A stretch of 64,000 bases of DNA from Poindextera sp035294785 (GTDB taxonomy: Bacteria > Pseudomonadota > Alphaproteobacteria > Caulobacterales > Caulobacteraceae), in NCBI GenBank assembly GCA_035294785.1, contig DATGKF010000138.1, positions 1 to 64,000 of the forward strand, given 5' to 3'. Below the pieces are notes generated by a model. The model was not told the origin of the DNA. It searched no databases and worked only from the letters and a program-made list of their open reading frames with translations. A program made the translations under genes and the position numbers. Positions 16,152 through 25,336 of this stretch are shown piece after piece. Positions within the stretch are counted from its first letter, which is position 1. Each line of letters begins with the position of its first letter.

Positions 16152-16553
16152 CTAGGACGGACTGACGACGGCAACCTTCGGAAAGTAGGTTTGGACGCGT
16201 CGCGGATCCCGCGTGATCAGAGTGAGGCCTTCGATCGCGGCGTGGGCGCCGATGTAGAAGTCGGGCATGGGCGATGCTCGTGCGCCGCCGGCTCTGCGGT
16301 AGGCGAGAAAGGCCCGCCCGGCCAGGAAGCCCGCCTCGAACGGGAGAGGCCGCCGGCGAACGCCGAGTGCGTCGAGCGCGGCGTCCAAGGTTTCGATCGT
16401 ATCGTAGGCGACCGAGAGCTCAGCATAGATGATCGGGTTGATCGCAACCTCGCCGGTCCGCATCGCCGTTGCGAGGGCCTGGCGCGACCACGCCTGCCAG
16501 GCGGGGCTTACATTGGCGAGGTCGATCAGGACGTTGGTGTCGACCAGGAACAC
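16152..16553 (-). CDS. vapC: VapC-type PIN-domain toxin
   Basis: 133 residues from GTG at 16553. The PIN acidic residues are in place: D5 (LVDTNVLIDLA), E45 (YAELSVAYD), D98 (MPDFYIGAHA) and D116 (LITRDPRR). PIN toxins cleave tRNA or rRNA when freed from the antitoxin. The start is 6 bases after the vapB stop, so the two are translated together, antitoxin first. The ORF appears intact. Confidence 0.92.
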   Translation of the reverse strand: MFLVDTNVLIDLANVSPAWQAWSRQALATAMRTGEVAINPIIYAELSVAYDTIETLDAALDALGVRRRPLPFEAGFLAGRAFLAYRRAGGARASPMPDFYIGAHAAIEGLTLITRDPRRVQTYFPKVAVVSPS

Positions 16554-16559
16554 CGCTGT

Positions 16560-16793
16560 TCAGTCGTCATCGCGCAACAAGGCCATCAACTCTTCCGTCG
16601 TGCGTCGGCGGTTCCCGCTGCCGACGAACGCTTCGATGCGCTTGTCGATGGCGTCCCGTTTGCGCGGGTCGGCCTTCCGCACCTGAACGACGCCGTCCGC
16701 GAAAACGACGTCGACGTCCGTGCCCGGCATGAGCCCGGCCCGTTCTCGAACGCGCTGTGGGATCGTGAGTTGGCCCTTCGAGGTGATCCGCAT
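16560..16793 (-). CDS. vapB: VapB-type antitoxin, AbrB/SpoVT DNA-binding domain
   Basis: 77 residues. The N-terminal MRITSKGQLTIPQRVRERAG is an AbrB swapped-hairpin DNA-binding domain, and the C-terminal part (TTEELMALLRDDD) is the flexible toxin-neutralising tail. It should bind the palindrome at 16799-16822, just 6 bases upstream of its start, and repress the operon together with VapC. Confidence 0.92.
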   Translation of the reverse strand: MRITSKGQLTIPQRVRERAGLMPGTDVDVVFADGVVQVRKADPRKRDAIDKRIEAFVGSGNRRRTTEELMALLRDDD

Positions 16794-16798
16794 CGCAC

Positions 16799-16822
16799 AT
16801 TCTTACCACAGACAGTAAGAAT
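16799..16822. promoter_or_regulatory. vapBC operator: 8-bp perfect inverted repeat
   Basis: ATTCTTAC, 8 bases of spacer (CACAGACA), then GTAAGAAT. The arms are perfect complements and AT-rich against a GC-rich background. The site fills the gap between the antitoxin start at 16793 and the stop of the upstream gene at 16825, as expected for an autoregulated VapB site that overlaps the promoter. Confidence 0.75.
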
Positions 16823-16824
16823 AC

Positions 16825-18111
16825 TCAAACGCCGCCCGCGGTTTCGTCCAGCGGCGGGGAGACTTTCAGGGCGGTGATCTGGTTGCGGGCGCGGCGCAGC
16901 ACCTGGAAGCGGTGGCGGTGGAAGATGAAGGTCTGGCCCACCTCCGGGATCGCCTGCGCCTCGTGGATGACCAGGCCGGCCACGGTCACCGCGTCCTCGT
17001 CCGGCAGGTCCCAGTCCATGGCCCGGTTCAGGTCGCGAATGGTCACGCCGCCGTCCACGTTGGCCGACCCGTCGGGCTGACGGCGGACGCCCTCCGCGAC
17101 CAGATCGTGCTCGTCCTCGATCTCGCCGACGATCTCTTCGATGATGTCCTCCAGCGTCACCAGGCCCTGCAGCGCGCCGTATTCGTCGACAACCAGCGCG
17201 AAATGGGAGCGTCGTTTGCGAAACGCATTCAGCTGGTCCTTCAGCTTCGTCGTGTCGGGGATGAACCAGGGCTCGCGGCAAAGCGAAGCGATGTCGAGCG
17301 CATCGACCGTGGCCGCGCCGGCCACCGCCCGCAGCAGGTCCTTGGCGTGCAGCACGCCGACGATGTTCTCCGCTTCGCCGCGATAAAGCGGGATTCGCGT
17401 GTGGGGCGCCGCCAACGCCTCGCGGATCAGCTCCGCGGGCGGCAGGTCGGCATCGAGCATGGCGATCGACTTGCGGTGCACCATGATCTCCGCAACGTCC
17501 ATGTCGGAGAGGTCGAGCACGCCGCCCAGCATGCGCCGATCGCCGCTTTCGACGACGCCGCCGGCGTGGTGGTACTCGACCGCGCCGCGAATCTCCTCGT
17601 GCGCCTCGGCCGTGCCCGCGACGGCCGACACGTTCACCCCGAACAGCCGCAGCGTCATGCCGACGAACCACTGCACGGTCTTCACGGCGGGGCTGAACAC
17701 GAAGACGGCCAGCTCGGTCGGCCCGGACAGCCAGCGGGCCACGTCGTCGGCGCGGAGGATCGCCAGCGTCTTGGGCAGCACCTCGGCGAAGACCAGCACC
17801 AGCACGGTCATCACGCCGGTGGCGATGGCGACGCCCAGGCCGCCGTGGAAGGTCTGCTCAAGAACCTCGGTGACGATCGCCGAGGCGAGGATGTTGATCA
17901 GGTTGTTGCCGAGGAGGACCGAGCCGATCATCCGCTCGCGGTCGCCGATCAGGCGGTTGACGCGCATGGCGGCGCGGTCGCCGTCGCGCTCGAGCTGGTG
18001 CATGCGCCCGCGGCTCGCGCCCGTCAGCGACGTCTCCGCGGCGGAAAACAGCCCAGAGATCGCGAGCAGGCCCACGATCACCGGGGCGACGGCCAGGAGC
18101 TCTGCGATCAT
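16825..18111 (-). CDS. CNNM/CorC (HlyC/CorC) family membrane protein with CBS pair
   Basis: 428 residues. An N-terminal DUF21 (CNNM) region of about 3-4 helices contains FSAAETSLTGASRGRMHQLE and VFAEVLPKT, the latter carrying the conserved acidic/proline motif. Next come two CBS domains (VHRKSIAML...HTRIPLYRGE and DEYGALQGLVTLEDIIEEIVGEI-x-D) and a C-terminal CorC_HlyC domain (SANVDGGVTIRDLN, G-LVIHEAQAIPEVG). The family moves or controls Mg2+ or Co2+ export. It ends right at the vapBC operator and begins 2 bases after the aroB stop, so it is likely part of the aroK-aroB transcript. Confidence 0.9.
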   Translation of the reverse strand: MIAELLAVAPVIVGLLAISGLFSAAETSLTGASRGRMHQLERDGDRAAMRVNRLIGDRERMIGSVLLGNNLINILASAIVTEVLEQTFHGGLGVAIATGVMTVLVLVFAEVLPKTLAILRADDVARWLSGPTELAVFVFSPAVKTVQWFVGMTLRLFGVNVSAVAGTAEAHEEIRGAVEYHHAGGVVESGDRRMLGGVLDLSDMDVAEIMVHRKSIAMLDADLPPAELIREALAAPHTRIPLYRGEAENIVGVLHAKDLLRAVAGAATVDALDIASLCREPWFIPDTTKLKDQLNAFRKRRSHFALVVDEYGALQGLVTLEDIIEEIVGEIEDEHDLVAEGVRRQPDGSANVDGGVTIRDLNRAMDWDLPDEDAVTVAGLVIHEAQAIPEVGQTFIFHRHRFQVLRRARNQITALKVSPPLDETAGGV

Positions 18112-18113
18112 GG

Positions 18114-19220
18114 TCAGGCGCCTTCTTGGCTGAGAAAGTCCTCAAGGCGCCGCACGTCGGCGTCGCGTGCGACGAACGCCTCGCCGATACGGCGGGGCAG
18201 GATGAGGGTGATGTGGCCGCCCTTGGCCTTCTTGTCCTGCAGCATGTGGCCGACCAGGGACTGCGCCTTGAACCTGCGACCGCCGACGTCGGCCAGATGG
18301 ACCGGCAGCTTCGCCGCGGTCAGGGCGCGCTCGACCCGTTCCGCATCCTCCGCCGTGCAGAGGCGCTCGTGGACCGCGAAGCGGAACGCCAGCGCGCAGC
18401 CCAGCGCCACGGCCTCGCCGTGCAGCAGCACGTCGCTGAACGCGAGCTCCGCCTCGAGCGCATGGCCGAACGTGTGGCCGAGGTTGAGCAGCGCGCGGCG
18501 GCCTTCCTCGCGCTCGTCCTCGGCGACGATCTCGGCCTTCATCTCCACCGCGCGGCCGACGGCGTGGGTGAGGGCGGCCGCATCGCGGGCAAGCACGGCC
18601 GCCCCGTTCGCCTCCAGCCACGCAAAGAAGGCCGCGTCGCCCAGCATCCCGTACTTGATCGTCTCGGCGTACCCGCAGCGCATCTCGCGATCGGGCAGGG
18701 TGGCCAGCACGTCCAGGTCGGCCAGCACCAGCCGCGGCTGATGAAAGGCGCCGATCAGGTTTTTGCCCTGGCGGGCGTCGATCGCGGTCTTGCCGCCGAC
18801 TGACGAGTCGACCTGGGCCAGGAACGTCGTCGGGATCTGTACGAAGTCGATGCCGCGCTTGTAGATCGCCGCGGCGAAGCCGGCGAGGTCGCCCACCACG
18901 CCCCCGCCCAGCGCCACGATCAGGTCGCCGCGTTCGAGCTGGCAGTCCAGCAACCGGTCGAGGAGGTCCTCGAGCCCATCGAAGCTCTTGGACGCTTCAC
19001 CCGGCGGGATGACCAGCATGGTGGTCCGAACGCCGGCGCCGTTCAGCGAGGCGAGCAGCCGCTCGCCGTGCAGGTCCGCGACCGTTTCGTCGACAACCAC
19101 GGCCGCGCGTCCGCCCTTGGCCAGCGGCGCGACGCGCGCGCCCACGGCGTCGATGAGGCCCGTGCCGATGACCACGTCATAAGCGCGTGAGCCGAGCCCG
19201 ACCCTGATCGTCGAGGTCAT
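18114..19220 (-). CDS. aroB: 3-dehydroquinate synthase
   Basis: 368 residues, the normal AroB length. ALGGGVVGDLAGFAAAIYKRG and PTTFLAQVDSSVGGKTAID are the NAD-binding and catalytic motifs; GHTFGHALEAEL supplies metal-ligand histidines. It converts DAHP to 3-dehydroquinate, step 2 of the shikimate pathway. Start overlaps the aroK stop by 4 bases (ATGA), so the two are translationally coupled. Confidence 0.96.
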   Translation of the reverse strand: MTSTIRVGLGSRAYDVVIGTGLIDAVGARVAPLAKGGRAAVVVDETVADLHGERLLASLNGAGVRTTMLVIPPGEASKSFDGLEDLLDRLLDCQLERGDLIVALGGGVVGDLAGFAAAIYKRGIDFVQIPTTFLAQVDSSVGGKTAIDARQGKNLIGAFHQPRLVLADLDVLATLPDREMRCGYAETIKYGMLGDAAFFAWLEANGAAVLARDAAALTHAVGRAVEMKAEIVAEDEREEGRRALLNLGHTFGHALEAELAFSDVLLHGEAVALGCALAFRFAVHERLCTAEDAERVERALTAAKLPVHLADVGGRRFKAQSLVGHMLQDKKAKGGHITLILPRRIGEAFVARDADVRRLEDFLSQEGA

Positions 19221-19774
19221 GAGGGCGAAACGCTTTGCTCGGCGCGCAGCGTCAGCGCCTGGATGATCGCCTCCACGGTCGCCTGATGCGCCGCCTCGCC
19301 GCTCTCCACGGTGATGTCGGCCAGCGCGTAGATCGGGTAGCGCTCGGCCGCCAGCCGCTCCAGCACGACGCGCGGATCCTCGTCGCCGGCCAGCAGGGGG
19401 CGGTCGCTCCGGCGCGACACGCGGCGCAGGATCACCTCCATGTCCGCCTTCAGCCAGACGCTGACCGCCTTCTTGCCAATGAGGGCGCGGGTTTCCGGGT
19501 TCATGAACGCGCCGCCGCCGGTGGCCAGCACGTGCGGCGGCTCGTCCAACAGCCGCGCGATCACCCGCCGCTCTCCGTCGCGGAAGGCGGCCTCGCCCAG
19601 CTCCTCGAAGATGTCGGGAATGGAACGGGCGGCGGCGCGCTCCACCTCCTCGTCGGCGTCGCGGAACGGCAGATTAAGCGCATGCGCGAGCCGGCGGCCG
19701 ATGCTCGACTTGCCCGCGCCCATCAGGCCGACGAGGGCGATCGTGCGTTCGCGAAGGGCGGGCTCGACGCTCAT
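19217..19774 (-). CDS. aroK: Shikimate kinase
   Basis: 185 residues from ATG at 19774 (MSVEPALRERT). The P-loop is GLMGAGKSS, the shikimate-binding acidic pair is in FRDADEEVE, and GGGAFMNPETR and the lid RRSDRPLL complete the active site. It phosphorylates shikimate at O3. A GTG 11 codons upstream is possible but unnecessary. First gene of the aroK-aroB-CNNM unit. Confidence 0.95.
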   Translation of the reverse strand: MSVEPALRERTIALVGLMGAGKSSIGRRLAHALNLPFRDADEEVERAAARSIPDIFEELGEAAFRDGERRVIARLLDEPPHVLATGGGAFMNPETRALIGKKAVSVWLKADMEVILRRVSRRSDRPLLAGDEDPRVVLERLAAERYPIYALADITVESGEAAHQATVEAIIQALTLRAEQSVSPS

Positions 19775-19872
19775 CGCGCGCACCCCGCCCCGCGCGGGTC
19801 CGCGCATGTGTGGCGCTTGATCATCGTCCCTGGCGCTTTACACGAGGATCAGGATACGCGCCATGATCGGGG

Positions 19873-21441
19873 GTGTCGGGCGCGCGCGACGCTGCGAGAA
19901 GGAACAGTGCGATCGACGGTCGGAGACGAACGCTGAGAGGGACCGTCGCGGCCCTGGCCGCGGCGCTCGTCGGCCTCGGCGCTCCAGCGCTGGCCCAGGA
20001 CCAGCCGCCGCCCGCCGACCACGCCCCGCCACCCGCGGGCGACCTCCCGGCGCCAGACGCGGGCCAGACGGTCGCGCCGCCGCTGCCGGTGCAGGAGCAG
20101 CCTCTGACGCCGCTCGACATCTTCTCGACCGGCCGCGACACCGGGCTCGGGCCCGACCTCTGGAAAGGCGCCTCCGCCGATCTCGCGCGGGCCGTCATCC
20201 CGAGCCTCGTCGACCATCCGCTGTCGCCGGCCGCCGCCGCGCTGGCGCGCCGGGTGCTGGCCGCGGCCGCGACCGCGCCCGCCGGCGCGGGGGCCGATGC
20301 CACCCTCGGCGCCGCCCGCGCCCGCGCGCTGCTGGCGCTCGGCGACGCCGAAACCGCGACCATGATCCTCGACCATGCCGCGAACGTCGCGCAGAACGCC
20401 GCGCTGGCCGAGACGGCGGCGGAAGCGGCGCTGATCAACGACGAGGACGACAAGGCCTGCGCCATCGGCGAGGCGCTGGCGGTCGATCGCGACGCCGCCT
20501 ACTGGCTGCGCCTGCGGGCCTTCTGCCAGGCGCGCGCCGGCAAGCCCGCGGCCCAGCTCACCTTCAGCCTCGCCCAGGAGCAGGGGAAGGATCCGGTCTT
20601 CGCCCGCATGCTGCCGGTGATCATCGCCGGGGCCGGCGATCCCGGTCCAGCTTCGCTGCGGAACGGGCTCGACTACGCCATGTCGCGCAACCTCAAGCTG
20701 GACCTCGGTCCGGCGCTCGCCGACGCCGCTCCGCCGATCGCCGCCCGGCTTGCAGTGGCGCCCGAGGCTGCCGCCGCGCCCCCGGCCGAGGCCGATGTCC
20801 TGGCCGCCCTCCGCGCCGCCAAGACCCCGACCGCCTATGCCGCCGCCGCCAGGCTCGCTCTGCCAGGCATCGTCCAGCTGGTGCAGGCCAAGGGCGCGCT
20901 GGCCAACCCGGTGCAGTTGGCGACCGCCGCGCTCGCCGCGCACGATCCGGCGACCGCCCAGGCGATCCGCACGTCACTCACGGCCGACAGCGTCCCCGGC
21001 GCCAGCCCGACCGACCTCGCCATCCTCGATGCCGCGCTCGCGGTGGCCGGCGGCCAGGCGGATGCGCCGAGCCTCGATCGGCTGATCGAGCGCGGCGGGG
21101 CGGGCGACGCGAAGGAGGCCGCGCGGGCGCAACAGGCCGCGGCCTTCGTCCTCGCACTCGGCTGGCCCGTGGACCCCTCGGCCTTCGCCGCCTTCGCCGA
21201 CTTCAACCTCGGCCGCGCCCAGGCCGCCCCCGCCCGTCTCGTGGCGCTCGACTCCGCCGCCGACCGCGCGGTGGTCGGCGATGCGGCGCTGCTCGCGCTC
21301 GCCATCGCCGAAGCCGGCGGCGAGGCCGGCCCTTCGGCGGGCGACCGCGCCCAGATCATCCGCGCCCTCGACCGCGCCGGCCTGAAGACCGACGCCCGCG
21401 GTCTCGCCATCGAGGGCCTGATCGATCTGGAGAGCCGCTGA
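19873..21441 (+). CDS. Conserved secreted helical-repeat protein of unknown function
   Basis: 522 residues from GTG at 19873. A signal peptide (LRGTVAALAAALVGLGAPALA) is followed by a proline-rich linker (PPPADHAPPPAGDLPAPDAG), then a long Ala-rich all-helical region with many short A-x-x-x-A-L repeats, suggestive of TPR- or Sel1-like packing. A protein of this kind often precedes xerD in Caulobacterales, as I recall. The stop overlaps the xerD start by 1 base (TGATG), so it is co-translated with it. The function is not known; a cell-envelope role is a guess. Confidence 0.7.
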   Translation: MSGARDAARRNSAIDGRRRTLRGTVAALAAALVGLGAPALAQDQPPPADHAPPPAGDLPAPDAGQTVAPPLPVQEQPLTPLDIFSTGRDTGLGPDLWKGASADLARAVIPSLVDHPLSPAAAALARRVLAAAATAPAGAGADATLGAARARALLALGDAETATMILDHAANVAQNAALAETAAEAALINDEDDKACAIGEALAVDRDAAYWLRLRAFCQARAGKPAAQLTFSLAQEQGKDPVFARMLPVIIAGAGDPGPASLRNGLDYAMSRNLKLDLGPALADAAPPIAARLAVAPEAAAAPPAEADVLAALRAAKTPTAYAAAARLALPGIVQLVQAKGALANPVQLATAALAAHDPATAQAIRTSLTADSVPGASPTDLAILDAALAVAGGQADAPSLDRLIERGGAGDAKEAARAQQAAAFVLALGWPVDPSAFAAFADFNLGRAQAAPARLVALDSAADRAVVGDAALLALAIAEAGGEAGPSAGDRAQIIRALDRAGLKTDARGLAIEGLIDLESR

Positions 21442-22370
21442 TGGCCGCGGCGGGCTGGGTCGAGGCCTTCCTCGAGATGCTGGCGGTCGAGCGCGCCGCC
21501 GCCCGCAACACGCTCACGGCGTATGAAAAGGATCTGGCCGACGCCGGCGTCTTCCTGGCCAGCCGCCGGCGCGACCTGACCGACGCCTCGCTCGAGGACA
21601 TCGAGGCCTACTTCCGCTCGCTCGGCGAACGGGGGCTCTCGGCCGCCACGGCGGCGCGGCGCCGCGCCGCCGTTCGCGGCCTCTACCGCTTCGCGTTGGG
21701 CGAAGGCTGGCGCGACGACGACCCCTCCCGCCGTGTCGAGGCGCCGAAGCAGGGCAGGCCGCTGCCGCACGTGCTCACTCGCGCCGAGATGGACCGACTG
21801 ATCGCCGCCGCCGCGGCCAAGGACGGGGCGGCGGGTTTGCGCCTCGCCTGCATGGTCGAGCTGCTCTACGCGTCGGGCTTGCGCATCTCCGAGCTGCTCG
21901 CCTTGCCGCTGGCCGCGGTCGCCGGCGATCCGGCCTACCTGATCGTCAGGGGCAAGGGCGGCAAGGAGCGGCTGGCGCCGCTGAACGAGCCCGCGCGGGC
22001 CGCCATCAAGACCTATCTGCCGGCGCGCAAGACCTTCCTGCCCAAGGGCGCGAAGGAGAGCCCCTGGCTTTTCCCCTCGCGTGGCGCGGGCGGACGTCTC
22101 AGCGCCCGCCGCTTCGCCCAGCTGCTCGCCGAAGCCGCCGCGGCGGCCGGTGTCGATCCGGCCAAGATCAGCCCGCACGGGCTTCGCCACGCCTTCGCCA
22201 CCCACCTGCTCGAGGGGGGCGCTGACCTGCGCGTGGTGCAGAAGCTGCTCGGCCACGCGGACATCGCGACGACCCAGATCTATACGCACGTCGCCCAGGA
22301 TCGCCTGCGCGCGGCAGTGGAGAGCGCGCACCCCCTAGCCAGGCGCGGCCGCGTCAAGCCGGCCGGATGA
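21441..22370 (+). CDS. xerD: Tyrosine recombinase XerD
   Basis: 309 residues. The N-terminal SAM-like core-binding domain (FLEMLAVERAAARNTLTAYEKDL) is followed by the catalytic domain with R in ASGLRISELL, H-x-x-R in HGLRHAFATHLL and the final H...Y in LGHADIATTQIYTH. XerCD resolves chromosome dimers at dif. Its 3-prime end overlaps the convergent phhA gene by 17 bases. Confidence 0.93.
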   Translation: MAAAGWVEAFLEMLAVERAAARNTLTAYEKDLADAGVFLASRRRDLTDASLEDIEAYFRSLGERGLSAATAARRRAAVRGLYRFALGEGWRDDDPSRRVEAPKQGRPLPHVLTRAEMDRLIAAAAAKDGAAGLRLACMVELLYASGLRISELLALPLAAVAGDPAYLIVRGKGGKERLAPLNEPARAAIKTYLPARKTFLPKGAKESPWLFPSRGAGGRLSARRFAQLLAEAAAAAGVDPAKISPHGLRHAFATHLLEGGADLRVVQKLLGHADIATTQIYTHVAQDRLRAAVESAHPLARRGRVKPAG

Positions 22371-23196
22371 GCTCGTCCTCCGGCAGGATGTCCTCTGGCT
22401 CGAGCTCAGGCAGGCGTTCGATCGCCTCGTAGAGCGGGGCGAAGTCGGTCTCGACCGTCTGGCGGAGCAGGGTCTCGAAGCTCGGGATCACGAAATAGGC
22501 CGCCTGGAAGGCATCGATCTTGTAGCGCGTGCGCATGACGCGTTTCAGGTCGAAGCCGATCCGGTGCGGCTTGGCGTCCTCCAGCGCATAGATCGACTCG
22601 CCGTGGCTGGAGACGATGCCGGCGCCGTAGATCTTCAGGCTCCCGCCGTCGCGGATCAGGCCGAACTCGACGGTGTACCAGTAAAGCCGCGCCAGCTTTT
22701 CCAGCGCGCCCAGGTGGGCGGCGCGCAGGCCCCCTTCGCCGTAGGCCTGCATGTAGTCGGCGAACACCGGGTTCGCGAGCAGCGGCACATGGCCAAACAC
22801 GTCATGAAAGACGTCCGGCTCGCGCAGATAGTCCAGCTGGTCGGCGCGGCGGATGAACTGGCCGGCGACGAAGCGCCGGTTCGCCAGGTGCTCGAAGAAA
22901 ACCGCGTCGGGCACGAGGCCCGGCACGGCGGCCACCGTCCAGCCGGTGCGGGCCTTAAGGTGCGCGTTCAGTTCGTCGAAGTCGGGGATGCCGGGCTTCG
23001 AGAGTTTCAGGACATCCAGCCCTTCGAGGAAGGCCGGGACGACGCGGCCTGGCAGCTGCGCCGATTGGCGCGCGAACAGGAGATCCCAGCGCGCGTGCTC
23101 TTCGGCGGTATAGGCCGCCCAGTTCTGCGGGATGGTCCAGTCGGCCGCGGCGCCCGGCGGCGGCGTGTCGAACGCGTGGGAAAGGCCCGCCTTCAT
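22354..23196 (-). CDS. phhA: Phenylalanine 4-monooxygenase
   Basis: 280 residues, the usual bacterial length. The non-haem iron ligands are in FHDVFGHVPLL (two His) and LYWYTVEFGLI (Glu), with pterin-site residues in GAGIVSSHGES. It hydroxylates Phe to Tyr with tetrahydropterin. Last gene of the hpd-hmgA-fahA-phhA operon; its start overlaps the fahA stop by 4 bases. No pterin carbinolamine dehydratase (phhB) is adjacent. Confidence 0.96.
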   Translation of the reverse strand: MKAGLSHAFDTPPPGAAADWTIPQNWAAYTAEEHARWDLLFARQSAQLPGRVVPAFLEGLDVLKLSKPGIPDFDELNAHLKARTGWTVAAVPGLVPDAVFFEHLANRRFVAGQFIRRADQLDYLREPDVFHDVFGHVPLLANPVFADYMQAYGEGGLRAAHLGALEKLARLYWYTVEFGLIRDGGSLKIYGAGIVSSHGESIYALEDAKPHRIGFDLKRVMRTRYKIDAFQAAYFVIPSFETLLRQTVETDFAPLYEAIERLPELEPEDILPEDELIRPA

Positions 23197-24203
23197 CGGA
23201 CGGCCTCCACCCGTTGGCGGATCGAACCGAAAAGCGATCGGCCGCGCTCGTCGCGCATCTCGATCTCGACCACGTCGCCGTCTTTCAGGAACGGCGTCTG
23301 GGGCGCGCCGCAGCGGATCGTCTCGACCGATCTCTGTTCCGCGATACAGGCGTAGCCCGCGCCGCCATCGGCGACCGGCAGCCCCGGCCCGCCGTCGGCG
23401 CCCTTGTTGGACACCGTGCCCGAGCCCACGATCGTACCGGCCGCCAGAGCGCGGGTCTTGGCCGCGTGCGCGATCAGCCGCCCAAAGTCGAAGGTCATCT
23501 CCTCTCCCGCGTCGGGCCGCCCGAACGCGCTGTCGTTCAGCGAAACCAGGACCGGGCGATGCAGCTTTCCGTCCCGCCAGGCGTCGCCCAGCTCGTCGGG
23601 CGTCGCCGCGACCGGCGCGAACGCCGACGCCGGCTTCGACTGGAAGAAGCCGAACGACTTTGCGAGTTCGGCCGGGATCAGGTTGCGCAACGAAACGTCG
23701 TTCACGAGTGTGACCAGTCGAATCGCCGCCAACGCCTCGTCGCGCCCGGCGCCCACGCCGACGTCGCCGGTGATCACCGCGACCTCGGCCTCGAAGTCCA
23801 GCCCCCATGCGTCGTCGGCCAGCGGAATCGGATCGGTGGGCGCCAGGAAGCCGTCTGAGCCGCCCTGGTACATCAGGGGGTCGGTCCAGAAGCTCGCCGG
23901 CATGTCGGCGCCGCGCGCCCGGCGCACCAGCTCGACGTGGTTCACATAGGCCGAACCGTCCGCCCACTGATAAGCGCGCGGCAGCGGGCTTGCCGCCTCA
24001 GCCGGGTCGAACGGCTGGCCTGCCTCGCGCCGGTCCTCCAGCTGCTCGGCCAGCGCCCTCAGCGCCGGCGCGACGGCCACCCAATCGTCAAGCGCCACCT
24101 GCAGCGTCGGAGCAATCGATCCGGCGTCCGCACAGCGTCCAAGATCGCGCGAGACGACGACCAATCGTCCGTCGCGACCGCCTTTCAGCGAGGCGAGCTT
24201 CAC
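23193..24203 (-). CDS. fahA: Fumarylacetoacetate hydrolase family protein
   Basis: 336 residues. LDFEAEVAVITGDVG carries the metal-binding E-x-E, LVNDVSLRN the following D, and GTIVGSGTVSNKG the C-terminal active-site loop. It splits fumarylacetoacetate to fumarate and acetoacetate, the last step of tyrosine breakdown. Position between hmgA and phhA, with 4-base overlaps at both ends, supports that role rather than another FAH-fold activity. Confidence 0.92.
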   Translation of the reverse strand: MKLASLKGGRDGRLVVVSRDLGRCADAGSIAPTLQVALDDWVAVAPALRALAEQLEDRREAGQPFDPAEAASPLPRAYQWADGSAYVNHVELVRRARGADMPASFWTDPLMYQGGSDGFLAPTDPIPLADDAWGLDFEAEVAVITGDVGVGAGRDEALAAIRLVTLVNDVSLRNLIPAELAKSFGFFQSKPASAFAPVAATPDELGDAWRDGKLHRPVLVSLNDSAFGRPDAGEEMTFDFGRLIAHAAKTRALAAGTIVGSGTVSNKGADGGPGLPVADGGAGYACIAEQRSVETIRCGAPQTPFLKDGDVVEIEMRDERGRSLFGSIRQRVEAVR

Positions 24204-25336
24204 GAGCCCTTCCAGCTGTCGACGTAGCCGGTGTCCTCGACTGGCGTCGCGTCCGGGCCGACCTCGAGCGGGTCGCGCGCGTCGACCATCACCGCGTATT
24301 CGTCCGTGGCCGGCTTCGGTTGGATCAGCATGGTCTTCAGCGCCTTCGGGTGCGGCCCGTGGGTGAAGCCCGACGGGTGGAAGGTCATCATCCCGGCCTT
24401 GATGTTGTCACGGCTGAAGAAGTCGCCGGCGTGGTAGAAGAGCACCTCGTCGAAATCATCGTTGTTGTGGAAGAACGGGACCTTCAACGCGCCCGGGTCG
24501 GTCTCGAAAGGCCGCGGCGCGAAGGTGGCGACGACGAACCGGTCGGCGACGAAGGTCGAATGCACGCTGGGCGGCAGGTGGTAGCGGGCGCTGGCGACCG
24601 GCCTGAGGTCCTTCACGTTTAGCCGCACCGGCGAGAGCTCGCCGTGCCAGCCGACCGCGTCCAGCGGATTGTACGGATAGGTCGCGACGGAGACCTCGCC
24701 GCGTTTCTTGATCTGCACGGCAAACTCGCCGGTCATCGCCTGGTGGGCGCGGAAGGCCTCGTCCATCTCCGGGCTGTCCAGCATCGCCGGGTCGAACAGC
24801 GCGTGGCCGCCCAGAAGGCCCTTCTCCGGCAGGCTGAGGTGGCCGTTGGTCGCCTGGATCATCAGCACGCTGGCCGGCTCGGCCGGCGCCAGGCGCCACA
24901 TCGCGCCGCGCGGCAAATAGAGATAGTCGCCGGCGTGGAAAGCGATCCGGCCCCAGTCGCAGAAGAGATCGCCAGATCCTTCGTGCACGAACAGAAGCTG
25001 GTCGCCGTCGGCGTTGCGAGCGAGCGCGGTCAGCGGACCGTCCGGTTTCCAGAAGCGCATCTCCAGCGCCGCGTTCGACAGCACGACCGGCGCGTCCCAG
25101 GGCGAGGCCTCGCTGGCGTTCAGCCGCGTCAGGTCGAAGGCGCGGGGCCGCAAAGGGCCCTCGAAGCGCGTCCAGCCGGTCGGCGGCCTCGGGTGATGCA
25201 TGAAGGCCGCCGGGCCGTAGAAGCCCTCCTTCGAGATTTCCCGCTCGAACGTGCCTTCCGGCATGTCCGCATGCGCCTGCCGCGAATGCTTGCCCCCCGC
25301 GCCGCGGACGGGAATGCCGATCGGTTTGGCCGTCAC
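24200..25336 (-). CDS. hmgA: Homogentisate 1,2-dioxygenase
   Basis: 378 residues from GTG at 25336, which overlaps the hpd stop (GTGA). It is shorter than the 430-440 residues of many bacterial HmgA. The cupin-type iron ligands are in NNDDFDEVLFYH (Glu) and HPSGFTHGPHP (His). FHAGDYLYLPRGAMWRL and MTGEFAVQIKKRGE match HGD core motifs. It opens the homogentisate ring to maleylacetoacetate. Confidence 0.93.
   Translation of the reverse strand: MTAKPIGIPVRGAGGKHSRQAHADMPEGTFEREISKEGFYGPAAFMHHPRPPTGWTRFEGPLRPRAFDLTRLNASEASPWDAPVVLSNAALEMRFWKPDGPLTALARNADGDQLLFVHEGSGDLFCDWGRIAFHAGDYLYLPRGAMWRLAPAEPASVLMIQATNGHLSLPEKGLLGGHALFDPAMLDSPEMDEAFRAHQAMTGEFAVQIKKRGEVSVATYPYNPLDAVGWHGELSPVRLNVKDLRPVASARYHLPPSVHSTFVADRFVVATFAPRPFETDPGALKVPFFHNNDDFDEVLFYHAGDFFSRDNIKAGMMTFHPSGFTHGPHPKALKTMLIQPKPATDEYAVMVDARDPLEVGPDATPVEDTGYVDSWKGS

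Noticed and set aside
21441..22370. Tyrosine recombinase read as a mobile-element integrase
   Set aside because: XerD length, motifs and housekeeping neighbours fit the chromosome-dimer recombinase; no att sites or cargo are visible.
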